Source: an uncultured Flavobacteriales bacterium
GTDB lineage: Bacteria; Bacteroidota; Bacteroidia; Flavobacteriales_G; Salibacteraceae
DNA length: 64,000 bases
Assembly (NCBI GenBank): GCA_943788775.1
Contig: CALSRO010000005.1
Span: 804,088 to 868,087, forward strand
Direction of reading: 5' to 3'
Part shown: positions 43,526 to 53,105 of the stretch, one piece after another
Layout: each line of letters opens with the position of its first letter
How positions within the stretch are numbered: the stretch's first letter is position 1
Made by a program: the position numbers and the translations under genes
Notes under the pieces: model-generated
Seen by the model: only the letters and a program-made list of their open reading frames with translations
The model's database searches: none
Told to the model about the DNA's origin: nothing

Positions 43526-44785
43526 ATGAAATTTGACGATTACCGCATTGCTGATGGCATCAAAACTGCCATATCTAAGCTAGGCTATAAAAAACCTACG
43601 GATATTCAGTACAAGTCTATTCCACCCATTCTGAAAGGAGAAGACGTGCTTGCAATAGCGCAAACGGGAACCGGAAAAACAGCCGCTTTTGCCATTCCGA
43701 TTCTTCATTTGCTTCAAGCTCGCAAAGTGGATGGTCGTTCCAATGGAATCAAATGCTTGGTCATGACACCCACCCATGAGTTGGCACTGCAGGTGGAGAG
43801 TGTTTTCAAGACTTTAGGCAAACATACTCGAGTGGAAACCTACTGTATCCACGGTGGCGTGGAGCAAGAGCCGCAAAAGGAAAAGTTAGAGGACGGAGTC
43901 GATATTCTGATCGTGACTCCGGGGCGAATGTTCGACTTGTTGAGTCAAGGCTCGTTGAAGTTGAATCGCGTGGAGATTTTGGTTTTGGATGAGGCCGATC
44001 ACATGCTCGATTTGGGGTTCATCAAAGACATACGCGATGTCATGCATCATTTGCCGAGCAACAGACAGACGCTGTTCTTTTCGGCTACGATCAACGAGGA
44101 GATCAAAAACTTGGCCTATTCACTGGTGCGCAATGCCATTCGGATTCAAATCTCACCGAAGGACCCCGTAGCTAAAAATATTGAGCATTCAGTAGCTTTT
44201 ATTGCAATGGATGATAAGCGCTACTTCTTGGAAGGATTAATCACGAATAATCCAGATAAGAAGATGTTGGTTTTTGTGCGCACCAAAGTCAGGGCAGAGC
44301 GAGTGAAGAAGGCCATGGCACGCGTTAAGATTGAAACAGATACGATTCACAGCGATAGAGAACACGCAGATCGAGAGCGAACCATGAAGAACTTTAGAAG
44401 CGGGGAATTGAAGGTTTTGATCGCTACAGACGTGAGCGCCCGTGGCATTGATATTCCAAACGTAGAGTTTGTGGTGAACTATGATTTGCCAGAAACCAGC
44501 GCACAGTATGTTCACCGAGTGGGAAGAACCGGCCGCGGATCGAGTAAAGGACAAGCCTATTCCTTTTGCAGCGAAGAAGAAAAGCCTGTGTTGGCTGAGA
44601 TTGAGGAAAACCTTGGCAAGCCTATCACACGCTTGCAAGTTTCAAAATCTGAGTACGAGAACACCGTGTCTGCGACCATTGAAGTGGAAGAATCAAAGAA
44701 GTACGATGTCATGGCGCTCATCGAAGAACACGAAGCCGCTGTTGAAAAGCACAAGAAGCGAAAAGGGAAAAAGAAGAAGAAGTGA
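43526..44785 (+). CDS. DEAD-box ATP-dependent RNA helicase
   Basis: The 419-residue protein carries all helicase motifs: Q motif (KPTDIQYKSIPPIL), AQTGTGKTAAF (I), PTHELALQV (Ia), TPGRMFD, DEAD (LVLDEADHMLD), SAT, ARGIDIPNVEFVVNYD and HRVGRTGR (VI). It resembles the RhlE group. The C-terminal tail ends in Lys/Arg-rich KKRKGKKKKK, probably RNA-binding. Known roles are ribosome assembly and RNA decay. A TAATCTTG box lies 16 nt upstream. It is followed by a 1.2-kb gene-free region. Confidence 0.95.
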   Translation: MKFDDYRIADGIKTAISKLGYKKPTDIQYKSIPPILKGEDVLAIAQTGTGKTAAFAIPILHLLQARKVDGRSNGIKCLVMTPTHELALQVESVFKTLGKHTRVETYCIHGGVEQEPQKEKLEDGVDILIVTPGRMFDLLSQGSLKLNRVEILVLDEADHMLDLGFIKDIRDVMHHLPSNRQTLFFSATINEEIKNLAYSLVRNAIRIQISPKDPVAKNIEHSVAFIAMDDKRYFLEGLITNNPDKKMLVFVRTKVRAERVKKAMARVKIETDTIHSDREHADRERTMKNFRSGELKVLIATDVSARGIDIPNVEFVVNYDLPETSAQYVHRVGRTGRGSSKGQAYSFCSEEEKPVLAEIEENLGKPITRLQVSKSEYENTVSATIEVEESKKYDVMALIEEHEAAVEKHKKRKGKKKKK

Positions 44786-46010
44786 CTCCAAGTTCGTTCA
44801 GTCGCGTGTAATTAGCACAGCACTTTGTGAAGCCGAAATCCATTTTTGAAATTAGGTATTCGACATTCAACTGATCATTGAGTATTAATGGTTGAGTAAT
44901 ACACGATTCGTAATAAAGTTCTTTTCTTCCTTTTTTGCTTGCTGCTTCGACAAACTCAGCACAGGCTCCAAAGAAGCAAAAAAGTCATGGCTTAGAAGAA
45001 CCTCAAAGGCATCTTCTCGTTTCCCCTCAGTTCGGTCGGGTGATTTCCGAATCAAGTTCGGAACTTCCCGATCTCACTAAGGCGAATCTTCAAATTCAAC
45101 CTTAGAGTTTCTTCAAGGCCTTTGAGCACTTCGCTAGTTATCTCGTTGTTCTGGACATTTCGAAATTCAGTATTGGACATTGGCTATTCGATATTCAATT
45201 TGAATATATCCATCATGTTGAATGTTAGGGTGAAGCTTCTCCAGTGATAGCAATGGTCAAGCGGAAGTGCGTTCCGATTTGTGAAATGATCCAAATAGAT
45301 CGAGGTCTGTACGTGGGATTTCAAATGGAACTCAAATGGCGATAATCGGAACAAAGCATGCAGCGCCAGACCACTTGCGGTTCTTCAGATTCGATCAGAA
45401 TCTGAAGAAATCACATTTGAAGCTTCAAGCAGTTTTTCTCCCTTTTTGCTGCATCAAAAAGGGAAAGAGAGTTTTTTACTTTCCAATTTTTCTTGGCACT
45501 TCGACAGCCTCGGTGCAGGCTACAAAGAAGTAAAAAAGTCAAGGCCCATTCAAGACAATTTTTTCTGTGCGAATGCTCGACACGGAAAAACCACGGTTCT
45601 GAATTCTAATCACCAGCGTAACCAACGCTGCCGAAACTTGAAAAGTTCGTTTCCCACGGGATAGGTAATCAATTCAATTGTCCCAAATTCAGCCCGCTAT
45701 TGTTGTGAATGGGGCGAGAGTCAACATTCACTTGCAGTGCTATTGTTGGGATTTCGAAATTGGATATTGGACATTCATTATTCGATATTTTATTTAATTC
45801 CGGTCGTTCACACTTCGACCAGTCCCGAACCGAGTTCGGGACGCTCAGCATGACGACCTACGTTGATCGGAGAACATTTCGATATTCGAAATTGGACGTT
45901 CGTTATTCGATATTCACTTGAGCATTGATTGTTGAGTATTATCCCGCATTTCTGCCAACTTCTGCTAATCTGCAGCTCCAGTCCAATAATTCCACGCTAC
46001 TTTCGCGAGC
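44786..46010. repeat. Gene-free 1.2-kb region of dispersed repeats and hairpins
   Basis: No ORF here resembles a protein. Diverged copies of a TTCGAAATTGGATATTGGAC-type unit followed by ATTCGATATTC occur near 45158-45198, 45752-45788 and 45883-45915, with a weaker one near 44847-44880. Two copies of a CTTCGACA...CAGGCT unit occur near 44945-44968 and 45499-45522, each flanked by long inverted T/A tracts: 44930-44940 with 44974-44984 (11 bp, perfect) and 45472-45481 with 45528-45537 (10 bp). Further hairpins are at 45440-45463 (9 bp) and 45822-45842 (9 bp, GTCCCGAAC/GTTCGGGAC). These look like dispersed intergenic repeats of the Bacteroidota. Confidence 0.65.
45998..46005 (+). promoter_or_regulatory. 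-7-like element before tgt
   Basis: TACTTTCG (7/8 match to TAnnTTTG) ends 5 nt before the TTG start of tgt, again predicting a leaderless message. Confidence 0.45.
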
Positions 46011-47141
46011 TTGAAATTTGAGCTTCAACATACGGATACTGGTTCGAGCGCACGCGCTGGAGAAATAACCACCGATCACGGGGTGATCCAGACTCCGATA
46101 TTTATGCCTGTGGGCACGGTAGCATCTGTCAAAACAGTGCATCAGCATGAACTAGCAGAGGATATCAAAGCTCAAATTATTCTGGGCAATACCTACCATT
46201 TGTATTTGCGACCTGGCATGAACGTGCTGGAGGCGGCCGGTGGATTGCACAAATTCATGAATTGGAATCGACCCATTCTTACGGATAGCGGTGGTTATCA
46301 GGTGTATAGTCTGGCGAAAAGTCGAAAAATTACAGAGGAAGGTGTAACCTTTCAATCACATATTGATGGTTCGCGGCAATTCTTCTCTCCTGAAAAGGCC
46401 ATGGATATTCAGAGGCAGATCGGTGCAGACATCATTATGGCGTTTGACGAGTGTCCTCCATATCCATGTGATGAGCGATACGTAGAAAATAGCATGCATT
46501 TGACCCATCGGTGGCTAAAGCGTTGTTGCGATCACTTCGACTCAACCGAAGGATTGTATGGATACTCACAAACCTTGTTTCCTATTGTTCAGGGCGGTAC
46601 ATATCCTCATTTAAGGGAAAAGTCAGCCGAGTTTATTGCCTCTATGGATCGCGAAGGAAATGCGATTGGTGGGCTTTCTGTAGGTGAACCTCATGATAAG
46701 ATGTATGCAACTACTGAATTGGTTTGCAGAATTTTACCGAAAGATAAACCGAGATATTTAATGGGTGTTGGGACTCCCGAAAACATCCTGGAATGCATCG
46801 CCTTGGGCATAGATATGTTTGACTGTGTGTTGCCCACTCGAAACGCACGACATGGGATGCTTTACACTTGGGATGGCATCATGAACATCAAAAATGAAAA
46901 ATGGAAGAATGAGCATTTCGTGTTGGATCCATTTGGAACTTCCTACGTTGATTCTGATTACTCCAAAGCTTATGTGCGACACCTCGTGTGCAGCAAAGAA
47001 CTCTTGGGCGCGCAAATCTGCTCCATCCATAATTTGGCGTTTTACCTCGATTTGGTGACACAAGCTAGAAATCACATTATTGCTGGTGATTTCTCCGAAT
47101 GGAAATCACAGGTACTTCCAAAAATTACCAGACGACTCTAA
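46011..47141 (+). CDS. tgt: tRNA-guanine transglycosylase (queuosine pathway)
   Basis: Tgt exchanges G34 of tRNA-Asp, -Asn, -His and -Tyr for preQ1. The 376-residue protein has MPVGTVASVKTV, LTDSGGYQVYSLA (catalytic Asp), GGLSVGEP and FDCVLPTRNARHG (nucleophile Asp). The usual Cys-x-Cys-x2-Cys zinc ligands are absent; the region reads DPFGTSYVDSDYSKAY (about residues 306-321), while the His in SIHNLAFYL remains. The TTG start gives the typical MKFELQHTD beginning. The LptF/G gene starts immediately after the stop. Confidence 0.94.
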   Translation: MKFELQHTDTGSSARAGEITTDHGVIQTPIFMPVGTVASVKTVHQHELAEDIKAQIILGNTYHLYLRPGMNVLEAAGGLHKFMNWNRPILTDSGGYQVYSLAKSRKITEEGVTFQSHIDGSRQFFSPEKAMDIQRQIGADIIMAFDECPPYPCDERYVENSMHLTHRWLKRCCDHFDSTEGLYGYSQTLFPIVQGGTYPHLREKSAEFIASMDREGNAIGGLSVGEPHDKMYATTELVCRILPKDKPRYLMGVGTPENILECIALGIDMFDCVLPTRNARHGMLYTWDGIMNIKNEKWKNEHFVLDPFGTSYVDSDYSKAYVRHLVCSKELLGAQICSIHNLAFYLDLVTQARNHIIAGDFSEWKSQVLPKITRRL

Positions 47142-48218
47142 GTGAAGATTCTTGATTTATATATCATCAAAAGGTTTCTGCTGACCTTCTTCTTCATTCT
47201 TGGCATCATCATGTCGATTGCCATGATCTTTGATATCAGTGAGCAGATCGATGATTTAATTAAAAATAAGGCTCCGCTTTGGGGGGTCTTATTTGAGTAT
47301 TACCTGAATTTCATTCTGTTTTATGGAAATCTGTTCAGTCCGCTTTTAGTTTTTCTGGCGGTTATTTTCTTTACATCTCAGCTTGCGAGTAGGACGGAGA
47401 TTGTTGCAATACTCAGCGGTGGAGTGAGTTTCAATCGGTTAATGCTTCCTTATTTTATTAGTGCTACCATTCTAGCTGCGTTGTCCTTTTACTTGAACAA
47501 CTACTTGGTTCCGAAAGCAAATGAAACACGGATCGCCTTTGAAGGTAAATACATTCATACCTACAAACGATCGCTGACCACTCGAATTCACAAACAGATA
47601 AGACCCGGTGAAATGATCTACTTTGATAAGTACAATCGATTGAAGGATATAGGGTATTCGTTTACTTATGAAGTGTGGGATGGGATTGATTTGAAGAGTA
47701 AAATATTCGCAAATTATGTAAAATGGGATACGGCTAGTTCGCAGTGGCGATTGGAGAACTATTACATCCGTACATATCACGATGATGGTGAATCTTTGGT
47801 GCAAGGGAATACATTAGACACCACCTTTGCCTTTGCGCCCGAAGAATTCTCTACGAGAGTTGAAGACATACAAATGATGAACGTCCATGAATTGGATGAT
47901 TATATCGAATCAGAAACGATTAAAGGTTCTAAAAACATTCCTTTTTACTTGATTGAAAAGCACAGTCGCAATGCGCTTCCGTTTTCAACATACATCCTGA
48001 CCATCATTGGAGTTAGCATGAGCAGTAGAAAGGTGAGGGGTGGACTGGGTGCTCATATTGCTGCGGGTTTGGCACTCGCAGTCACTTATATCTTAGCAAT
48101 GAAGGTAACAACCGTTTATGCTACAAATGCCGGTTTAAACCCGCTTATCGCAGTTTGGATTCCAAACGTCTTATATGGATGCTTAGCGGTTTATCTGTTC
48201 ATTAAAGCGCCTAAGTAG
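47142..48218 (+). CDS. LptF/LptG-family permease
   Basis: LptF and LptG form the inner-membrane part of the LPS extraction ATPase. The 358-residue protein has three N-terminal helices (KILDLYIIKRFLLTFFFILG; LFSPLLVFLAVIFFTSQLASRTEIVAILSGGVSF), a periplasmic beta-jellyroll of about 170 residues and three C-terminal helices. The TEIVAILSGGVS coupling region is the family signature. It begins with GTG directly after the tgt TAA with no spacer, so translation is probably coupled. It cannot be assigned to LptF or LptG specifically. Confidence 0.88.
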   Translation: MKILDLYIIKRFLLTFFFILGIIMSIAMIFDISEQIDDLIKNKAPLWGVLFEYYLNFILFYGNLFSPLLVFLAVIFFTSQLASRTEIVAILSGGVSFNRLMLPYFISATILAALSFYLNNYLVPKANETRIAFEGKYIHTYKRSLTTRIHKQIRPGEMIYFDKYNRLKDIGYSFTYEVWDGIDLKSKIFANYVKWDTASSQWRLENYYIRTYHDDGESLVQGNTLDTTFAFAPEEFSTRVEDIQMMNVHELDDYIESETIKGSKNIPFYLIEKHSRNALPFSTYILTIIGVSMSSRKVRGGLGAHIAAGLALAVTYILAMKVTTVYATNAGLNPLIAVWIPNVLYGCLAVYLFIKAPK

Positions 48219-48297
48219 CTTCATTACTTAAGTTTCCTTAATCGAACGCATCGGGTCGAAGGATTTCGATAGATTCGAACCACTCAATCCATCTGAT

Positions 48298-50601
48298 TTG
48301 TCTGATTCACAAAAACCCATACTTCCTGGTAATAACCTCATGACGCACAAGGCGTTAGAGGCACGTAAAGCTTTTTTGGAAAATGCGGAACCTGGATTGT
48401 CAGGGCTGTTCGATTCAAATTTATCCATGAGCGAAGTCATGGGTAATGTGGAGTCCTTCATCGGATCGGTGAGCGTACCTCTTGGTTTGATAGGCCCTTT
48501 GACCATTGATTGGTCTGGCGAGAAGGAGTCAGTATTTGGCGCTGGGGCAACAACGGAGGGAGCCCTGATTGCAAGTATCAATCGAGGTTGTCGGGCTATT
48601 GCTTCCGAATCAGCAGTGACTACCGAGATTCAATCGAAATGCATGACGCGCATGCCCATGTTTGCATTCAGCAACGCTGAAGAGTGTGCGCGATTCGTGA
48701 CATGGTTTTGGGATAACGAGTCTGAGATCAGCGCAAAAGCAGAGGAAGCCTCGAATCATGCGCAGTTGCTTGAATTTGAGATTGTACAAATTGATGAAAC
48801 TGCGCATGTCAAGTTTGTGTATGATACGGGTGATGCTTCTGGCCAAAACATGACTACTGCCTGCACATGGCATGCTTGTGTGTGGGTTTTTGGTGAAATA
48901 AAGAAGGCTGGAATTGAACTCGTTCAGTTCGGTATTGAGGGGAATGGAGCTTCAGATAAGAAGGTAAGTGAAGGGTCAATCGAAAATGGCCGGGGTATAA
49001 GGGTGGAAAGCACGGTAACTCTGAGTGACGATACGATTAAAAAATTCTTGCGGGTAGATGCGCAAGAGATGTATGAGGCATATGTGCGCTCAGAAAGAAT
49101 CGCAGAACACGTAGGTATGGTTGGCTTTAATAGCAACGTGGTGAATGCCATCGCAGCCATTTTTACGGCCACAGGGCAAGATATAGCTTGTGTTGGTGAG
49201 TCTGGTACTGGGATTTTGAATTTAACTCGTCAAAACGGCTCAATTCGCTTCGAGTTGGTTTTGACCAATTTAGTGATAGGTACTGTTGGTGGTGGTACGG
49301 CTTTGCCCACTCAGAATGCGGTTTTACGTATGATGGGGTGTGCGGGGACAGGAAAAGTGGAACGTTTTGCTTCCATCATAGCTGGATTTTCCCTGGCCTT
49401 GGAATTGAGCACACTTGCCGCAGTGGTTGGTGGTCAGTTTGCAAGAGCGCATCAGGTGTTTGGACGTAATAAGCCAAAGAATTGGTTGGTGAGGTCAGAG
49501 TTTGACCAAAAGTTTGTCAAACCGATTATTGAGCCGTATGTTGAGGGTGTCATTCAATCCATCGATTTCAATGCTCAGGCCCGATTGGATAATGGTATTC
49601 TGACTGACCTTTCCGCCAAGGTGGTGAGGAAAATGGTCGGTTTTACGCCAATGACCGTGCATTTGCAAAATGGAGATATGCTTTCGGTTTTAGCAAAGAG
49701 CAAGGCGCTGGATTCGGAGATTATCAAGGGGATTCACTACATGGCGAGTCAAATAGATACGACCTTGGCTGATAAGATATTAGCTACTGCTAATTATTTG
49801 GAGTATCGAGATTGTCATTTAAAAGAGATTGAGGTGTTCCGATTTTTGGATAAGCGCCAATTCAATCATATGCCCAGGTTTTATGGTTCCAAAATAGATG
49901 AAGAACGAGAGGTTTATCTACTTTTTGAAGAAATGCTGAATCACGATTCCTTAACTCATTTCAATTCAGAGTTGAGCCCTGAATCATGGACAAAGACTGA
50001 AGTGGTGAAAGTAGTGGATGCCTTGGTCGAATTTCAGGAGTTAAGTCTGAAAGCTGGCTTGAGCCAAGAGTTGTTCCATGTCGCAGAGCTAGGCGAAGGT
50101 GAATTGTTTCATCTGTATACTGATCTTCTAAATCAATGCAAGGTTGATCGCGATCAAGGTTTTGTAAATGATTTGAATCACGTGTTTGATTTGATTAATC
50201 AGAAAGATGAGGTATTTGGTATTAATGTTTTGTGCCACAATGATTTTAATCCTAGAAATATTGCAATTCGGTCCTCAGGTGAGCTAGCGATCTATGATTG
50301 GGAATTAGCTTTCATAGGTTCTCCATTGCGAGACATGGTTGAGTTTCTCTCTTTCGTGGTTACTGACAGTTGGTCAGATGCTCAAATCTTAGAAATCCTG
50401 GAGTTACATCGGTCTAAGTTTTCTATAATAGTTGCACAGGACATTACTTTTCAGCAATGGTCGATAGAAGCCAAGAACGCTTTGAAATTCTATATCGCTG
50501 GACGGGTCACTTTTTATTTGCTTGGGGAGTCGATGTTGAACTATGGGTTTTCAGATCGCATCTTCAAAGCATCGATGCGAATGTTAAAAGTGTTGAGCTG
50601 A
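48298..50601 (+). CDS. HMG-CoA reductase fused to an APH/choline-kinase-like kinase
   Basis: Two enzymes lie in one 767-residue chain. Residues about 15-425 are an HMG-CoA reductase resembling class I: VPLGLIGPL, ATTEGALIASINRG (Glu87), DTGDASGQNM, DKK (Lys221/222), ATGQDIA (Asp295), IGTVGGGTALPTQNA and ARAHQVFGRN (His385). All four catalytic residues are present. Residues about 435-767 are a protein-kinase-like small-molecule kinase: VLAKSK (Lys467), an alpha-C Glu at 510-512, CHNDFNPRNIAI (H647, D649, N654) and IYDWEL (D667). The TTG at 48298 is listed as start; ATG at 48340 is possible. The stop overlaps the next ATG (TGATG). Confidence 0.88.
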   Translation: MSDSQKPILPGNNLMTHKALEARKAFLENAEPGLSGLFDSNLSMSEVMGNVESFIGSVSVPLGLIGPLTIDWSGEKESVFGAGATTEGALIASINRGCRAIASESAVTTEIQSKCMTRMPMFAFSNAEECARFVTWFWDNESEISAKAEEASNHAQLLEFEIVQIDETAHVKFVYDTGDASGQNMTTACTWHACVWVFGEIKKAGIELVQFGIEGNGASDKKVSEGSIENGRGIRVESTVTLSDDTIKKFLRVDAQEMYEAYVRSERIAEHVGMVGFNSNVVNAIAAIFTATGQDIACVGESGTGILNLTRQNGSIRFELVLTNLVIGTVGGGTALPTQNAVLRMMGCAGTGKVERFASIIAGFSLALELSTLAAVVGGQFARAHQVFGRNKPKNWLVRSEFDQKFVKPIIEPYVEGVIQSIDFNAQARLDNGILTDLSAKVVRKMVGFTPMTVHLQNGDMLSVLAKSKALDSEIIKGIHYMASQIDTTLADKILATANYLEYRDCHLKEIEVFRFLDKRQFNHMPRFYGSKIDEEREVYLLFEEMLNHDSLTHFNSELSPESWTKTEVVKVVDALVEFQELSLKAGLSQELFHVAELGEGELFHLYTDLLNQCKVDRDQGFVNDLNHVFDLINQKDEVFGINVLCHNDFNPRNIAIRSSGELAIYDWELAFIGSPLRDMVEFLSFVVTDSWSDAQILEILELHRSKFSIIVAQDITFQQWSIEAKNALKFYIAGRVTFYLLGESMLNYGFSDRIFKASMRMLKVLS

Positions 50602-51116
50602 TGCTGGACGGGTTTTTCGTTCATATCCAGTCCTTTGTGATTCCCTTGCTATTTGCGAATTTGTTACATATGGTTTGTATCAAATTGAATGTATTGCCAA
50701 TATTGGCTAGACCGATTTCCATGAGGTGGTTTGGATACGGTAAAACATTCCGGGGGTTTATTCTGCTCACCATTTTCACTGGTTTCTTTGCTTGGGGCGT
50801 AGCCCAATTCAATGCTTCAAGTCCATCAGATCAGCTTGTCATTGGAATGATTCTAGGATTTGTTTACGCACTTGGGGAGCTGCCAAATTCATACATCAAG
50901 AGGCGGCTGGAAATTGGAAGTGGGAAGCAAGGCACGCGCAAATACTTGCAATTAGTAATTGATAAATTAGATAGTTTAATATTCTTGATTCCAGTTTATT
51001 ATGTTATTTCATCTATTTCAATGGTTCATTCAATTATTTTATTCATTGGATCGTTTGTTTTGCATGTATTTGTCAGCTATTTAGTTTGGAAATTGGGGCT
51101 TAAAAAGAATCTATAG
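50601..51116 (+). CDS. CarS/CdsA-like CTP transferase (CDP-archaeol synthase family)
   Basis: Family enzymes transfer CMP from CTP to a lipid phosphate. The 171-residue protein has about five transmembrane helices and matches the CarS (DUF46) pattern: IPLLFANLLH near the N terminus, FGYGKTFRGF (residues 44-53), GFVYALGELPNSYIKRRLEIGSG (quoted in part as GELPNSYIKRRL, 92-103) and a DKLD pair (121-124). In CarS these are GxGKTxRG, GD-x-x-x-S-x-x-KRR and DQLD. The usual Gly-Asp is Gly-Glu here. It is coupled to the reductase-kinase gene by TGATG and to the next gene by TAGTG. Confidence 0.72.
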   Translation: MLDGFFVHIQSFVIPLLFANLLHMVCIKLNVLPILARPISMRWFGYGKTFRGFILLTIFTGFFAWGVAQFNASSPSDQLVIGMILGFVYALGELPNSYIKRRLEIGSGKQGTRKYLQLVIDKLDSLIFLIPVYYVISSISMVHSIILFIGSFVLHVFVSYLVWKLGLKKNL

Positions 51117-51691
51117 TGGACAAGAAGGAGATTTATACTATTCCGAATTTATTGAGCTTTTACCGGCTCATTACCTTTCCGCTGGTGGCCGCCTTCGCGT
51201 TTACAGATCAGGAACTATTGTTTGCGATTTTCTTCTGTATCGGCCTTATAACCGATATTCTTGACGGATTGATTGCTCGTTTATTCAATATGAAAACAGA
51301 ATTCGGGGCAAGGCTCGATTCCTTGGCCGATGTTGGACTGTACATCAACGCGCTGATTGGAGGGATCGTTTTCAAATGGGAGGCGGTTGCTCCACATGCA
51401 TGGATGGTAGTGACCTTCGTTTTGTTCTACGTAGCAATGGAACTGATGTCTTATCTCAAATTCAGAAGTCATGCAAGCTTGCATTTATACTCCTCTAAGG
51501 TTGGAGGGTACATACAGGGGGTTTTCTTTTTTATTCTCTTTAGCTACGCTTTCATTCCGTGGCTTTTTTACCTGGCCATGATCTGGGGGATCGCCTCATT
51601 TATAGAGGTAATGCTTTGCGTTTATATTTTGAAGGAACCTAAAAACAACGTCAAAGGACTTTATTGGTTATTGAAATCATCCAAGGATTAA
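51116..51691 (+). CDS. CDP-alcohol phosphatidyltransferase
   Basis: Integral membrane enzyme that joins a CDP-activated lipid to an alcohol (or CDP-alcohol to a lipid). The 191-residue protein has six predicted helices and a complete active-site motif D50-G51-x2-A54-R55-x8-G64-x3-D68-x3-D72, the metal-binding signature of the family. YTIPNLLSFYRLITFPL at the N terminus resembles PgsA-type enzymes. The start is GTG overlapping the CarS-like stop by 1 nt. The three-gene set suggests that the CTP transferase product is its donor. The acceptor alcohol is not evident. Confidence 0.88.
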   Translation: MDKKEIYTIPNLLSFYRLITFPLVAAFAFTDQELLFAIFFCIGLITDILDGLIARLFNMKTEFGARLDSLADVGLYINALIGGIVFKWEAVAPHAWMVVTFVLFYVAMELMSYLKFRSHASLHLYSSKVGGYIQGVFFFILFSYAFIPWLFYLAMIWGIASFIEVMLCVYILKEPKNNVKGLYWLLKSSKD

Positions 51692-51716
51692 ATCGTTTTT
51701 TAACTTGCCCGCCCTT

Positions 51717-53105
51717 ATGAAATTACACACAGCGCTTATCACCAACGATGCCATCATTCTGGGAATATTGATGGGACTCTTGGGCTTCATTTTCTATACC
51801 AGTTCAATCAAAGATGGACCATGGAGTAAGTTTTATAAAATCATTCCATCCCTGCTGCTCTGTTATTTCCTACCGAGTGTATTCACCTCATTAGGCATTA
51901 TAGCCCCTTACTGGCACGATCTGGCTGGAGTGGCTTCATATCTTACTGATTTAGGTGCAAACGTCCCTGAGAACTTCTCTAAAAGGGATTTACAAGAAAT
52001 CATAGATTCAATGGGAATCACCAAGGAGGCGCTGGAACCTTATGTCGTGACTTCCAAACTATATTTCGTGGCCTCTCGATACTTTTTGCCGGCTGCATTG
52101 ATTCTACTCACTTTGAGCATCAGCTTGAAAGAGCTTGCTAAGCTGGGATTCAAGCCAGTAGCTATGTTCTTAACTGGAACCGTAGGGGTGATCATCGGTG
52201 GTCCATTGGCGATCCTTGCATGTTCAGCTATCGCGCCTGAAGTTGTTGGTGGAGCAGGGCCCGAGGCGGTTTGGAGAGGTATGACCACCATTGCTGGAAG
52301 TTGGATTGGTGGTGGAGCGAATCAAGCAGCCATGTTTGAAGTTTTTGAGCCCAGCGCCAGTTTGTATTCCGTCATGATTACAGTTGATGTTATTGTGGCA
52401 GAGATATGGATGGCCTTTTTACTTTTTGGTGTGGGCAAATCAGATCAGATAGACCGTTGGTTAAAGGCAGACTCATCCAGTGTAACGACACTGAAGAATA
52501 AGATGCACGAATTCAGTCAGAAGATTGCGAAAAACCCGTCTATGTCTGATTTGATTATCATTTTAGCCTTGGCATTTGTACCTGTTGCCATATCGCATTT
52601 GATGGCGGATAATATTGCGCCTTATATTGGCGAACACTTGCCCGAGTTAAAGAAGTTCAGTCTCGACAGTCATTTCTTTTGGTTGATCGTTTTAGCTACC
52701 ACTTTTGGCTTGATGATGAGTTTTACGAAACTGAGAAACTTTGAAGGTGCGGGGGCATCTAAAATCGGGGGAGTATTCATCTACTTTTTAGTGGCGACCA
52801 TAGGCATGAAAATGAACGTAATGGAGATCTTTGATAACCCAGCGATATTCCTGGTAGGTCTGCTTTGGATGGCGATCCATGTAGCATTGATGGTTGGTGT
52901 AGCCAAGATTATTCGAGCACCATTTTTCTTTTTGGCGGTGGGTTCTAAAGCCAACATTGGGGGTGCGGCATCTGCACCGATTATCGCGGCTGCATTTCAT
53001 CCATCATTGGCTCCAGTTGGGGTTATATTGGCCGTATTGGGTTATGCGTTGGGTACCTATGGCGCATATATCTGTGGATTGTTGATGCAGGTCGTGGCTC
53101 CCTAA
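51717..53105 (+). CDS. DUF819-family membrane protein
   Basis: The 462-residue protein has about ten to twelve helices and family blocks such as [35 protein letters not shown] and [21 protein letters not shown]819 proteins (YjcL type) resemble sodium/solute symporters such as gluconate or lactate carriers, with unknown substrate. The ATG at 51717 is preferred over a TTG at 51705. A weak TTAACTTG box lies 9 nt upstream. Its stop overlaps the stop of the convergent DnaJ-domain gene. Confidence 0.85.
   Translation: MKLHTALITNDAIILGILMGLLGFIFYTSSIKDGPWSKFYKIIPSLLLCYFLPSVFTSLGIIAPYWHDLAGVASYLTDLGANVPENFSKRDLQEIIDSMGITKEALEPYVVTSKLYFVASRYFLPAALILLTLSISLKELAKLGFKPVAMFLTGTVGVIIGGPLAILACSAIAPEVVGGAGPEAVWRGMTTIAGSWIGGGANQAAMFEVFEPSASLYSVMITVDVIVAEIWMAFLLFGVGKSDQIDRWLKADSSSVTTLKNKMHEFSQKIAKNPSMSDLIIILALAFVPVAISHLMADNIAPYIGEHLPELKKFSLDSHFFWLIVLATTFGLMMSFTKLRNFEGAGASKIGGVFIYFLVATIGMKMNVMEIFDNPAIFLVGLLWMAIHVALMVGVAKIIRAPFFFLAVGSKANIGGAASAPIIAAAFHPSLAPVGVILAVLGYALGTYGAYICGLLMQVVAP

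Noticed and set aside
44892..46148. Several 60-72 codon ORFs in the region before tgt
   Set aside because: They run across repeats and hairpins, occur on both strands, and have no protein-like composition.
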